Under the pieces are notes generated by a model. That model saw nothing but the letters and a program-made list of their open reading frames with translations. It was not told where the DNA came from and did not search any database. DNA of 64,000 nt from Priestia koreensis (lineage in GTDB: Bacteria; Bacillota; Bacilli; Bacillales; Bacillaceae_H), in assembly GCF_001274935.1 (NCBI RefSeq), contig NZ_LILC01000016.1, positions 74,246 through 138,245 of the forward strand. Reading direction: 5' to 3'. Positions within the stretch are counted from its first letter, which is position 1; each line of letters starts with the position of its first letter. The position numbers and the translations under genes were made by a program. Shown one piece after another: positions 24,714 through 33,603 of the stretch.

Positions 24714-26252
24714 TTACTGTGTGAGGTTCATTTCAGGAGTAACATAGTAATACTCGATTGAATGCGGAACAAATCCTTTAAGGTTTTTCTTTATTGCAAA
24801 TACAGTTTTAGGGTGAACAATGAATGACTGAGGTACATCATGTTGAATGATTTCTTGTGCACGCATAGCCAATTCATTTCGTTTCGTTTCACGAATCGTT
24901 TGATTAAGCTGTTCAATCAGATGATCGAGTGTAGGAGAATCATAATGACTAACATTCGACTGACTTTTAGAATGGTAGAAAATATTTAAGAAATACTGCG
25001 GATCTCCTGTGTGTGCTGTTAACATGCTATACATAGACAAATCCCATTTCCCCTTTTCTAGCTCCTCGTCAATATTTTCAACCTGACGAATGTGTACACG
25101 AATTCCTTCGTCTAATAGTTTGTTTTGGATAATCTCGGCCATAACCGTCAGCTCAGGACGCTGCGGGAAGGTAAGCATTGTCACGTCAAAGGCTTTTCCT
25201 TGCTTTTTCCATCCCCCTTTTTTATCTTTCTCCCAATGGTTTTGCTTCATGACTTGTTCAATCGATTTTTTCGCCTTTTGTTCGTTTTTTTGACCAAAGG
25301 CTAAAATGTTTGGAAACGGACTTATTGCCTCTGTCCCTTGCTTCATCATGACGGATTTTACAATTTCCTTCCGTGGAATGATCTGATCCACTATCGTTCG
25401 AAAATCAAGTTCATGAAACAACGGAGATTGCATGTTAAATAAAAGCATATGTGTCCGAAGAGAAGGAGCAGTGAGTACCTTAAATTGCGTCATTCTTTCT
25501 AACAATTGAATATTATCTACAGGAATATCTGTTGCCCCGTCTATCTCTCCTGATTGAAGAGCCATTAAACGCGTTGTGCCATCAGGGACAAACTTAATGT
25601 TAATTTCCGATAAGAGGGCAGGTTTCCCCCAGTAATCCTTATACCTTTCAACAATTAGTTCTTCATCTTTTTTAAATTTTGTTATTTTAAATGCTCCTGT
25701 AAGAGCAGGAACATTCGCTTTATCATTCAAACTTGAAACATCTGCAATAATGGTCGATGGATCAGAAAGATGAGAGATGAAGGCAGCATTTGGTTGTGTA
25801 GTGACAATGCTTAGTTCACATTCACCTTTTACGTCAATTTCTTTAATTTTTAAGAGATCCTTTACTTTTGGATCTTTTTCAATAGATCGTAATAAGGAGT
25901 CTTTAACGCTTTGAGCATCCATTTGTTTTCCATTGTGAAAATGAACGCCATCTACAAGCTTTACTTGCCACGTCGTGTCATCTTCTTGTGACCATTCCTT
26001 TGCTAACCACGGGACGGGTTTTAATTCTTCATTTAATTTAACCAGCGTCTCTCCTGTTCCAGAGCGCATAACTTCCCAACTATCACTTCCATGTGGATCA
26101 AGGCTTTGAGGACTCCATGGAAAAGCAAGTGTGACGGTTTTATTAGAGGATGCATTCCCACCTGTCGTGCTTGCACAGCCCCCTGCTAGTAGTAGAAGAA
26201 TACTAGCCAAAACCCCGAAAACGATGCTATAGTAATTCTTTTTCCTGTTCAT
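24714..26252 (-). CDS. Substrate-binding lipoprotein, NikA/OppA family (SBP_bac_5)
   Basis: 512 aa. Signal peptide with lipobox LLAGGC (Cys 26), then the family-5 solute-binding fold: LAFPWSPQSLDPHGSDSWE near residue 45, WQVKLVDGVHFHNGKQMDA near 117, and DGATDIPVDNIQLL. First gene of a seven-gene operon behind a cobalamin riboswitch and terminator. B12 control points to cobalt, a corrinoid or a cobalt/nickel chelate rather than peptides, although the family alone allows peptides or nickel. Confidence 0.88.
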   Translation of the reverse strand: MNRKKNYYSIVFGVLASILLLLAGGCASTTGGNASSNKTVTLAFPWSPQSLDPHGSDSWEVMRSGTGETLVKLNEELKPVPWLAKEWSQEDDTTWQVKLVDGVHFHNGKQMDAQSVKDSLLRSIEKDPKVKDLLKIKEIDVKGECELSIVTTQPNAAFISHLSDPSTIIADVSSLNDKANVPALTGAFKITKFKKDEELIVERYKDYWGKPALLSEINIKFVPDGTTRLMALQSGEIDGATDIPVDNIQLLERMTQFKVLTAPSLRTHMLLFNMQSPLFHELDFRTIVDQIIPRKEIVKSVMMKQGTEAISPFPNILAFGQKNEQKAKKSIEQVMKQNHWEKDKKGGWKKQGKAFDVTMLTFPQRPELTVMAEIIQNKLLDEGIRVHIRQVENIDEELEKGKWDLSMYSMLTAHTGDPQYFLNIFYHSKSQSNVSHYDSPTLDHLIEQLNQTIRETKRNELAMRAQEIIQHDVPQSFIVHPKTVFAIKKNLKGFVPHSIEYYYVTPEMNLTQ

Positions 26253-26287
26253 GCTTTTTCTCCCTTAGTCATTTTGTCAAAATAAAA

Positions 26288-26324
26288 AAGCATTTCTAAC
26301 CATTTGAAGAGGTCAGAAATGCTT
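26288..26324 (-). terminator. Riboswitch expression-platform terminator
   Basis: AAGCATTTCT / AGAAATGCTT with a TTTTTTATTT tail on the minus strand, between the B12 aptamer and the binding-protein gene. Confidence 0.88.
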
Positions 26325-26424
26325 GGAAATAAACAAGTAAAGAGGTCGACTAAATCTGTATACGTTCTTTAGTGAACATGGGAAGACTTAGGCTAATTAT
26401 GTTTGAGCACCCTAACCACCTCCC

Positions 26425-26640
26425 CAATATCCCGTAGGTCTAACAGCGATGTTAAAATAGGCAGGTCTCCTGACTTGGGGACAGTATCTTCTAGCCTTCC
26501 CAGGTGAAATCCCAGTGGCATTATTGAAGATAATTTGTCTTTATGACTCATCTCCCTCACAGTGGCGGGTCCGTGTCGGATTCCAACCGACTTCCCTTTT
26601 AAGCCGATAAAAGAATAGCTCTTTTATCTAGCACCTATTT
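26425..26640 (-). ncRNA. Cobalamin (adenosylcobalamin) riboswitch
   Basis: On the minus strand the canonical B12 box AAGTCAGGAGACCTGCC is present (26478-26462). Upstream of it are the core pieces GCCACTGTGAGGGAG, CCACTGGGATTTCACCTGGG and the 5' GGTGC with an AT-rich P2/P3 stem. A TAACA/TGTTA hairpin follows the B12 box. The element precedes a nik/opp-type operon and is followed by a U-tailed terminator, so cobalamin binding should stop transcription. Confidence 0.93.
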
Positions 26641-26755
26641 CCAAACGATATTTAGTTATGTACGTTCTCTTTCCTATCTAAATCTATCAAAAAATCTCAA
26701 ATAAAACCAATTTTAATGTTAATTTTAATAAAACTTCTTGTCAACAGGTACTAAA

Positions 26756-26783
26756 AAGACCTTGCGATGTTTCGCAAGGTCTT
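26756..26783. terminator. Terminator of the phosphotransferase gene
   Basis: AAGACCTTGCGA / TCGCAAGGTCTT, tetraloop, T-rich on the minus strand. Confidence 0.88.
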
Positions 26784-26796
26784 CTCCCATTTTAGC

Positions 26797-27591
26797 TTAT
26801 ATCCAATCGCTTCCATGCTTTCGAATGAATTCAATATCGGTTTGATAGTGCTCATAGTGCCCTTCATCAACCATCTTTTGAAAAGCGGGATCTCCTTCAG
26901 CAGCTTTTCGCTTCATGTATTGGCACAGTCCTTCTAAGCGGAGCACGACCATGTCCAAATAACCTTCTTTTAGCCCTTCTATACCATACGCATCAAAAAA
27001 TAAGTCCACTCGTTCTTTCTTTTCTTTTGCATCCATCATTGGATCGTAGCGAACTTCTTTTCCTTCCTCCGTATGGTAATGCCTGCTGAGTGGCACACAC
27101 GTATAGAGCGTATAGGCAATATCCCATAATCTTGGCCCAGGCGCGATAAGGTCAAAATCGATTACGCCGACTGGTAGCTGACCGTCAAAAATAAGATTAT
27201 AAATGGCAAAGTCATTGTGACAAATCACTTCTGCGCTCTGCGGCGCATTGTCCATCGGCTGCCAATCATCTGAAACAGGAAAGTCACTTACCGCATCATG
27301 ATAGAGGCGAAGCATGTTGGCAATTTCTTTCAGCGCTTCGTTTGACCACATATAAGATTTTAGCGGGTAATTTCCCGCTTCTCCCTTAATAAACGACAGC
27401 ACTTCTCGGTTTTGGTCATCAATGCCTAAAAACTTTGGAGCATGCATGTAGTTTTTTCGCTCAAGATGCTGTAAAAGCTCATGAACTCTTTTGCTGTTTG
27501 GCTTTTGCTCTCGGCGCACCGTATCTCCTGAGCGATAGACGCTTGATACGTTCCCGCCGGCTAATTTTTCTTCGTGTTCCTGCTTATTCAT
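26797..27591 (-). CDS. Aminoglycoside/choline-kinase-like phosphotransferase
   Basis: 264 aa from ATG 27591 (GGGGGAATTTT before it). APH-type kinase fold: N-lobe GGNVSSVYRSGDTVRREQ, catalytic loop VICHNDFAIYNLIF (Brenner HxDxxxxN), and the metal-binding DFDLIAPGPRLWDIAY about 20 residues later. Such proteins phosphorylate small hydroxyl compounds; clinical aminoglycoside resistance cannot be inferred. Single gene with its own terminator. Confidence 0.87.
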   Translation of the reverse strand: MNKQEHEEKLAGGNVSSVYRSGDTVRREQKPNSKRVHELLQHLERKNYMHAPKFLGIDDQNREVLSFIKGEAGNYPLKSYMWSNEALKEIANMLRLYHDAVSDFPVSDDWQPMDNAPQSAEVICHNDFAIYNLIFDGQLPVGVIDFDLIAPGPRLWDIAYTLYTCVPLSRHYHTEEGKEVRYDPMMDAKEKKERVDLFFDAYGIEGLKEGYLDMVVLRLEGLCQYMKRKAAEGDPAFQKMVDEGHYEHYQTDIEFIRKHGSDWI

Positions 27592-28117
27592 TAAAATTCC
27601 CCCTGTGAAGGGATGCGATGACTGTGTCAATAGAGATGTCTTTTTCTCCATAAAAAAAGCGAGATCCACAAAGGTATCCGCTTGGTAATGGGGATTGAAT
27701 TGTCCACACCATGTATCCCTTGAATGATTGTTAGATCGACAAATAAACGTCCCTTCTATATCAGACGTAGCTTGTCTTTATCTAATTACATAATCATTTC
27801 AAGGTCTTCCACATTGGCGTCATTTCCCCTCTCGTTCCATCTCTTATGCGTATTTTACCAAATAAATCAAAATAAGTATAGATCACCCTTTTGTTTTCTT
27901 GCTGTAAGAGATTGATAGAGAAAAATAATTTCAGAGGTTCCTTTCGTCGTTAATTCTTGCAAGGAAAACCCTTGCTTTAGTAACAAAGCGACTGTTTTAA
28001 AATGGTAATAATATACATATTTTGAAACGGAATCGATTTCTAATTTTCTCTCAAATTTAATTTTTTGTAAAATTAATATGGTATAATTTGTATAAAATGC
28101 AAGAGAGGTGTTTAAAC
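27592..28117. other. Intergenic interval with a sigma-A-like -10
   Basis: About 525 bp with no supported gene. TATAAT at 28082-28087 faces the plus-strand metallopeptidase-like gene. A minus-strand frame over 27867-28080 reads protein-like (SVSKYVYYYHFKTVALLL) but has no start codon or ribosome binding site; it may be a remnant. Confidence 0.45.
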
Positions 28118-29311
28118 CTGCGGACATTAATAAAAGATATGCTTCAGATGAACCTTTCTCACACTGCTGAAAGTTACTGGCCACGGTTTTCACTAGCAGC
28201 TTATGCCCTATATGATGACGATACTGTCTATCTTTTTAACCATCCTCTTGTTCAGAAAGAAGTCAATTTTATTTCGTTTCCGTCTACAAAGGAATTTATG
28301 GGTGATACGTTAATTTTGTATGAGGGTGTTCCTACTGCCATCGTTCACATGGATCGGTATGAAAGGTTTCAAAGCCTTTATTCCATGGTGATGCATGAGT
28401 CCTTTCATGCGTATCAGTACATCCAGGAAGAACATCGATTTCCAGACGAAGTTCAAGGTATGACCTATCCACTGAACGGTGAAAATGCGCAAATTCGTCA
28501 GCTTGAGCGTATGGCCTTGCATGATGCTCTTTTTGAAAGAAATACGGAGGAAAAACGAGCTAGATTACAAACGTTTTTTTCGCTTCGTGAACATAGACGG
28601 ACCGTTATCGGAGATTTTCTAGACTATGAGCTAAAAATTGAAACAATCGAGGGACCCGCGTGGTATGTGGAGCTGAAAGCCTACGCGCATCAAAGCGCAT
28701 GTTCCTATGAGTCGGTTGTGAAGAAATACAGTGAGCAGCTATTAGATAAAAAGAATTCCATTCACCGGCTAAGAGGAAGTTGCTACAGCTCTGGACTTGC
28801 GATTTGTTTGTTATTAGATGAGTTTTCTCCGTCTTGGAAAGAAACATTTTTTACTTCCAACCAAACCGTGTACGATTTGTTGAAGGTAGCTTTTCATTAC
28901 AATGTGCCGAAACTTCCCTCTATTCCTACTGATACAGAGATAGAGTCGTATATTGCTGAAGCTCACCAGACTCGAATTGCTGAGATTAACTCTTTTTTGA
29001 AACAGTCCGGCTACCACATTTTGATTAAAGGGATAACGAAGATAAAAGGATTTGATCCGATGAACGTAGTGATAAGTGCTAATAGACGTCTTCATAAAAC
29101 CTTTTTGAAAGTTGAGATGAATGATGACATAGTCTTATTTCAACAACCTGTGCTGGTCGAATATGCAGATAATCAAAGCAAAATAGTCGCTTTACATCTT
29201 GTTTTAGATCAGCGCCCTATTATACATAATGAGAATACGTTTACGCTCGATGGTATTGGTGTCATCACCGGAATATATGACGACAGTACACATACTCTTA
29301 CGGTGAAATGA
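28118..29311 (+). CDS. Putative zinc metallopeptidase-like protein (HEXXH)
   Basis: About 397 aa, no signal peptide. A HESFHAYQY motif (HEXXH) lies near residue 102, with a downstream acidic helix (FLDYELKIETIEGPAWYVELKAYA, quoted in part: EGPAWYVELKAY) that could supply the third zinc ligand. Start problem: ATG 28097 has no ribosome binding site and lies almost at the promoter, while a CTG at 28118 sits 7 nt after AGAGAGGTG; I favour CTG. The HIT gene follows 15 bp later. Function unknown. Confidence 0.65.
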   Translation: MRTLIKDMLQMNLSHTAESYWPRFSLAAYALYDDDTVYLFNHPLVQKEVNFISFPSTKEFMGDTLILYEGVPTAIVHMDRYERFQSLYSMVMHESFHAYQYIQEEHRFPDEVQGMTYPLNGENAQIRQLERMALHDALFERNTEEKRARLQTFFSLREHRRTVIGDFLDYELKIETIEGPAWYVELKAYAHQSACSYESVVKKYSEQLLDKKNSIHRLRGSCYSSGLAICLLLDEFSPSWKETFFTSNQTVYDLLKVAFHYNVPKLPSIPTDTEIESYIAEAHQTRIAEINSFLKQSGYHILIKGITKIKGFDPMNVVISANRRLHKTFLKVEMNDDIVLFQQPVLVEYADNQSKIVALHLVLDQRPIIHNENTFTLDGIGVITGIYDDSTHTLTVK

Positions 29312-29326
29312 AAGGATGATTACTCT

Positions 29327-29764
29327 ATGCCCTGTCTTGGCTGTCAGCTCGCAAGTAAGGAACTGCCTGTCTACGTTGTATTTGAAGATGAGCATGTTTG
29401 CTGCATTTTGGATCACGATCCATTTAACGAAGGTCACGTGATGATTTTGCCCAAGCAGCATATTCACGACGTAGATGAACTGAACGATCAAACGTCCCTT
29501 GCCATTATGAAGGCATCTCGTCTTTTATCAAAAGCATTGAAGCGTCTGTTTAATCCAGACGGTATTACCTTTGCTCAAAACGGGGGTATTTTTAATGAAC
29601 TCTCGCACTATCATATGCACGCCGTTCCTCGTTATAAAGAGCAATCGTTTGCTGATTTTTATGGTGATGAAACCGTTGTAATTGAACAGGAGAGCGCTTT
29701 AAAAACGACGCAGCATGCGATGCAGCAAGTGATTCATGAGTTAACGATGGATCACACAATCTAG
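29327..29764 (+). CDS. HIT family hydrolase
   Basis: 145 aa histidine-triad protein. CLGCQLASKELP is a Cys-pair N terminus typical of Hit-type enzymes, and the HYHMHAVPR catalytic triad (HxHxH) lies at about residues 104-112. HIT proteins hydrolyse nucleoside phosphoramidates or dinucleotides. It is 15 bp after the HEXXH-protein gene and is probably cotranscribed; AAGGATG site. Confidence 0.92.
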   Translation: MPCLGCQLASKELPVYVVFEDEHVCCILDHDPFNEGHVMILPKQHIHDVDELNDQTSLAIMKASRLLSKALKRLFNPDGITFAQNGGIFNELSHYHMHAVPRYKEQSFADFYGDETVVIEQESALKTTQHAMQQVIHELTMDHTI

Positions 29765-29851
29765 CGAGGGGGTAAGAAATTTGCTATTGTATTTTTGATG
29801 TTGATCGGCTTTTCCTATTAAATGAATGAAACGATTAGGAGCTGATGAACA

Positions 29852-30262
29852 ATGATTTATACTCATTCTTTAGAACACATAACGGCGGATATGCTGACAG
29901 GATTTTTTGTCGATTGGCCAAATCCTCCGAGCACGGAAACGCATCTACGTTTATTGAAAAATAGCAGTCACGTCGTACTGGGCATTGATGAAACCACCGG
30001 ACAGGTAGTAGGCTTTATTACAGCTGTGAGTGACGGCGTATTATCAGCCTATATTCCCCTTCTTGAAGTACTGCCCGCTTATAAAAAGAAAGGAATCGGC
30101 AAAGAGCTAGTACGGAAGATGTTTGATCGCCTTTCACACTTATACATGATTGACCTATGCTGTGATGATGATCTTGTTCCGTTTTACAAACAGTTTGGCA
30201 TGATGAACGGCAAAAGCATGCTGCTGCGAAATTATGAACGGCAGTCTGGAACACCGATGTGA
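29852..30262 (+). CDS. GNAT family N-acetyltransferase
   Basis: 136 aa. GNAT core: LEVLPAYKKKGIGKELVRKMF (acetyl-CoA loop KKKGIG, about residues 75-85) and FYKQFGM near residue 115. The first 30 residues (FFVDWPNPPSTETHLRLL) are typical of a small Bacillus GNAT group. Own promoter region and a terminator after it. Substrate unknown. Confidence 0.9.
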   Translation: MIYTHSLEHITADMLTGFFVDWPNPPSTETHLRLLKNSSHVVLGIDETTGQVVGFITAVSDGVLSAYIPLLEVLPAYKKKGIGKELVRKMFDRLSHLYMIDLCCDDDLVPFYKQFGMMNGKSMLLRNYERQSGTPM

Positions 30263-30273
30263 AACAAATAAGA

Positions 30274-30303
30274 AAGGCGCTGCTTATTTTTCAGCAGCGC
30301 CCT
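30274..30303 (+). terminator. Terminator after the GNAT gene
   Basis: GGCGCTGC / GCAGCGCC stem, 10-nt loop, short T-containing tail; it lies between convergent genes. Confidence 0.7.
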
Positions 30304-30328
30304 TCGTTATCTTAGAGCCGTCCTGTTT

Positions 30329-30886
30329 TTATCGATGCTGATAGTGAAGCGGTTCAAAGACCGACTCTTCTCCTTTTCGCACCATTGAAAAGTGATCCAC
30401 ATTATAATGACCGTGAAGCACTTTGTTGTGGTGAGCAATAATTTGTTCTGCTTGTAGTACGGTAGAATTACACGTCGAATGACCGTCTTCAATGAGCGTG
30501 ACGTCAAATCCGTTTACCGTTGCGGTTCTAACAGCTGTATCAATGCAATGTTCGGTTTTACACCCCATGATCACAAGGTGCTCAACGTTTCTTTCTGTAA
30601 GGTGTTCAAGAAGCGGCGTGCCGTAAAATGAATTTGTGGCGGCTTTATTAAAGATAGTGGCTGACGTAGGGACATGAATGTTTTCATGAATATGAAAGCC
30701 AGGTCCTTTTCCTTCTGCAACATCAACGTCTCGAACGAATACAATGTCAATTTCTTTGGCTAATGCTTTTTCAATAACTGCATTGATCGTATGGATTAGT
30801 ACGTCTTTTTGATAAACGCCCTCTTCGTGCTCATTTCCTTCCATAAGCTCCTGCTGGGCATCAATAATAAGTAACGTTTGCTTCAA
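30329..30886 (-). CDS. Isochorismatase-family cysteine hydrolase
   Basis: 185 aa from TTG 30886, which lies 8 nt after AAAAGGAG; GTG 30895 overlaps the site itself. Catalytic elements: Asp in LLIIDAQQELM, Lys in FNKAATNSF, and Cys in VIMGCKTEHCIDTA with the cis-peptide region. Members hydrolyse isochorismate, nicotinamide or similar amides; which one is not clear. Confidence 0.87.
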   Translation of the reverse strand: MKQTLLIIDAQQELMEGNEHEEGVYQKDVLIHTINAVIEKALAKEIDIVFVRDVDVAEGKGPGFHIHENIHVPTSATIFNKAATNSFYGTPLLEHLTERNVEHLVIMGCKTEHCIDTAVRTATVNGFDVTLIEDGHSTCNSTVLQAEQIIAHHNKVLHGHYNVDHFSMVRKGEESVFEPLHYQHR

Positions 30887-30985
30887 ATGGATCACTCCTT
30901 TTATGGTAAACTTATACTTTATTCGATTTTACATGCCTTTTTCCTTTAACAGAGATAGAAAAATAGAATGAAAGGGAGTTTTTTA

Positions 30986-31414
30986 ATGAAATATTTCGTA
31001 TTAACAGATGATGAGTTATGGGACTCTGCAGAAGAATGCATATATGTGTTTGAACAGACGAAAAAAGAGAGATCCTATACTGATATTTATTCTCTAGAAG
31101 ACTTTGCCGCGAAATGTGAATTTATCGAATGCAGTAATGCACATATTTATTGGTATAAGGGGAAAAACGTTGAAGACTTACCTGCTCATGAATTAGAGAA
31201 TAAAATAAAGGCAAAACAAAAAACACTGCAAAACATGCCTAACAAGGATTTTTTAGAACTAAAATCTCGTTTTTCAGATACCATTTCTCCTTTTGTCTTT
31301 CCTGATAATCCATTAAGATACTCATACGCATATGAACCAGATTGGAATGATATAAGAATCGTGATGGAGTGCGAAGACAAATTTTTTGCTCTTTACTATT
31401 GGACAACAGCGTAA
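30986..31414 (+). CDS. Conserved hypothetical protein
   Basis: 142 aa from ATG 30986 (AAAGGGAG upstream; 30968 lacks a site). Soluble and acidic, starting MKYFVLTDDELWDSAEECIY and ending with aromatic FFALYYWTTA. No motif recognised. Solitary, with a terminator shared with the convergent epimerase gene. Confidence 0.65.
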   Translation: MKYFVLTDDELWDSAEECIYVFEQTKKERSYTDIYSLEDFAAKCEFIECSNAHIYWYKGKNVEDLPAHELENKIKAKQKTLQNMPNKDFLELKSRFSDTISPFVFPDNPLRYSYAYEPDWNDIRIVMECEDKFFALYYWTTA

Positions 31415-31496
31415 CGAATAACTAGTTAGGAATGATCGATTCGTCATTCTAAGTAGGATATAATAATTAACCTACTTTTCATAAAGTAACGAGCAA

Positions 31497-31530
31497 AACA
31501 GGGAACGACGTATATGTCGTTCCCTGTTTC
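31497..31530. terminator. Bidirectional terminator
   Basis: AAACAGGGAACGAC / GTCGTTCCCTGTTT, 14-bp stem, between convergent genes. Confidence 0.9.
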
Positions 31531-31537
31531 GCTACTC

Positions 31538-32416
31538 TTACTTAAACGTCATCGTATAATCCCTTTGAAACGTTTCGTTTGCTGCTAGACGATTAATGCC
31601 GAACTTTTCTTTGAGGTCGCCTGTCGTATTATGCATATCTGCGATACCATACCATGGTTCAATGCAGACAAATGGAGCCATCGTATGGTTTTTATCATCG
31701 TATTTTGACCAGATGCCAACGAATGGGAAATGATCAAAGGATACTTCTACCCCGTGCTCTGATTTTTTAGATTGCAGATCAATGCGGCGAATATGACTGT
31801 AAATAACCGCGTCATTCACAAAGAGGGAGTCATCAAGCTGAATAGTAGATAGATCAGTGATCGCTCCTTTTTCATGAACGAGCGCATTTTTAAGCTCATA
31901 TTGCATGACCTTCTCATTTTCTTGTGGCGTAATATGTAGCATATAATCGCTAACCTCTTCGCCTTCTACTAGTGGTAGTTTAAAGGCTGGATGAGCGCCA
32001 ATGGAGAAGTACATGTCTTCATCATTTTTGTTGATTATTTCCCATTTAACAGAAAGGGAGTTTTCATTTAACGTATAGTGAATAATGGCTGTAAATTCGT
32101 ACGGATAGATGTTCTTGAACTGCCCGTCTGATTCAAATAAAAAAGAAGCATACCCTTCTTTTTGTTCGTTAACCTCAAACGTTACGTCACGTAAAAAGCC
32201 GTGCTGTGTGAGCGAATATGTTTGTCCATTTAGCTTGTATTGATCATCCTTCAAGCGCCCGACAATCGGAAATAAGACAGGAGCGACTCGTCCCCAATAC
32301 TCGCTATCTCCTGACCACATATAGTCCATTGCATTTTTCTTGTGGGTGACGCTGCGAATTTCTGCGCCCTCTTTTGCAATATGTACCTTGAGCCAATCGT
32401 TTTCAATTGTTGTCAT
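31538..32416 (-). CDS. Aldose 1-epimerase family protein
   Basis: 292 aa from ATG 32416 (GAGGG 8 nt upstream). Galactose-mutarotase fold with substrate-binding words YMWSGDSEYWGRVAPVLFPI (about 30-49), LTQHGFLRD (about 71), IGAHPAFKLP (catalytic His, about 152) and ENEKVMQYEL. It is similar to LacX-like epimerases of lactic-acid bacteria and bacilli and probably equilibrates sugar anomers. Not linked to sugar-catabolic genes here. Confidence 0.9.
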   Translation of the reverse strand: MTTIENDWLKVHIAKEGAEIRSVTHKKNAMDYMWSGDSEYWGRVAPVLFPIVGRLKDDQYKLNGQTYSLTQHGFLRDVTFEVNEQKEGYASFLFESDGQFKNIYPYEFTAIIHYTLNENSLSVKWEIINKNDEDMYFSIGAHPAFKLPLVEGEEVSDYMLHITPQENEKVMQYELKNALVHEKGAITDLSTIQLDDSLFVNDAVIYSHIRRIDLQSKKSEHGVEVSFDHFPFVGIWSKYDDKNHTMAPFVCIEPWYGIADMHNTTGDLKEKFGINRLAANETFQRDYTMTFK

Positions 32417-32552
32417 GTTATAACCCTCGTTTCTCACGTTTGAACTGCCGTGCTCATTAGTAGTGTAAATCTTTTTTGGCAGAAGTGTCTACTTATGTAG
32501 CTTGGTCGTTTTTATTGAGAAATAGACATGTCAAAAAAGGGTTCCGTCATCC

Positions 32553-32978
32553 TTATGGAAGAATCTCTTTATGTTTGACAGGAGAAGATAAGTTTACAAG
32601 AGTAGAAGGCTTTCCGTATTTCATGACTTCATCAATAAACTCCTCGAGCTCTAACACAGAACGAGCGACAAGCTTTACTAAATAACTGTACTGCCCTGCT
32701 AGCCGGTGACATTCTACGGCAAGAGGGCTGCTCCTACAAAATTCTCGAAATGCCTTGCAGTTGTGGGTATCTACTAAAATATAGGCCAGCACGGATTTTC
32801 CTAATCGTTCTGGATTGATGACTGCGCGGTATCCTTCAATGACGCCGCGTTCTTCTAACTTTTTTACACGTTCCTTTACCGCTGGTGTCGATAAATTAAT
32901 CATTTTTCCTAAGTCCGTCATCGATATACGCCCATCCTCTTGCAAAATAGAGAGGATTTTTTGGTCTATTTCATCCAT
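32553..32978 (-). CDS. Lrp/AsnC family transcriptional regulator
   Basis: 141 aa. N-terminal HTH (DQKILSILQEDGRISMTDLG, residues 4-23, then LSTPAVKERVKKLEERGVIEGY) and C-terminal RAM ligand-binding domain. Length and order match Lrp/AsnC one-component regulators, which respond to amino acids as octamers. AAAGGTGG site. Target unknown; no linked amino-acid gene. Confidence 0.92.
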   Translation of the reverse strand: MDEIDQKILSILQEDGRISMTDLGKMINLSTPAVKERVKKLEERGVIEGYRAVINPERLGKSVLAYILVDTHNCKAFREFCRSSPLAVECHRLAGQYSYLVKLVARSVLELEEFIDEVMKYGKPSTLVNLSSPVKHKEILP

Positions 32979-33132
32979 TTAATGATCCACCTTTGTTTTT
33001 AAAGTAAATACGTGAAAAGAACGAATTTTATAAAGTAAAAAGACAAATGCAACGTAAAAACGTCATATCCACTTTATTATAAACGAACTATGATTAAAGA
33101 AGAATAACAATTGGAAAATGGAGGAATGGAAA

Positions 33133-33345
33133 ATGGGATTAGAAATGAGAAAGAAATGTGAACGATGCGATACAAAGCTTTATGATTATTCGGTGGCTTA
33201 TATTTGTACCCACGAATGTACCTACTGCGAAGACTGCACAAAACAGACCAAACACGTCTGCCCAAACTGTCAGGGAGAGCTTGTAAGAAGACCGATACCA
33301 TCAGGTGCGTGCCCAATTCAAACCAAAAAGGAAGCGGTGCAATGA
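33133..33345 (+). CDS. DUF1272 zinc-binding protein
   Basis: 70 aa from ATG 33133 (GGAGGAATGGAAA before it). Begins MGLEMRKKCERC and carries eight cysteines in CxxC pairs (CERC, CTYCEDC, CPNC) plus a His, a RING-like treble-clef pattern diagnostic of DUF1272. Role unknown. The ATGA overlap with the following isochorismatase remnant implies translational coupling. Confidence 0.88.
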   Translation: MGLEMRKKCERCDTKLYDYSVAYICTHECTYCEDCTKQTKHVCPNCQGELVRRPIPSGACPIQTKKEAVQ

Positions 33346-33569
33346 ATAACCAAACCGCCCTTTTAGTTATTGATGTTCAGCACGCCTTTACTCATAAATC
33401 ATGGGGAGAGCGAAACAACCATCAGGTGGATGATGCAACAGCTGCGTTTGGCTTAAAGGATCACCATAACCGTTACTATGATCCTGAGATTGTTCATCAG
33501 CTTTCGGTTGCCACTTTACACGACGAGTTTGCGACGATTGTGACGACTTCAGAGATGTTAGCATGGTAA
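33342..33569 (+). pseudogene. Isochorismatase-family gene with large in-frame internal deletion
   Basis: 75 aa. Residues 1-26 (ALLVIDVQHAFTHKSWGERN) are the family N terminus with the catalytic Asp, but then the frame jumps at HQVDDATAAFGLKDHHNRYY to the family C terminus. The middle of about 110 residues, carrying the catalytic Lys and Cys, is missing, while the reading frame is kept. Probably inactive. Start overlaps the DUF1272 stop (ATGA). Confidence 0.7.
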
Positions 33570-33603
33570 TATGATAGTAACGTTAAAAAAAGGAAGATGA
33601 AAA

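Noticed and set aside
27867..28193. Minus-strand 108-codon frame
   Set aside because: Its ATG lies inside the opposite gene and no start or ribosome site exists nearer; the protein-like middle part may be a remnant, noted under the intergenic entry.
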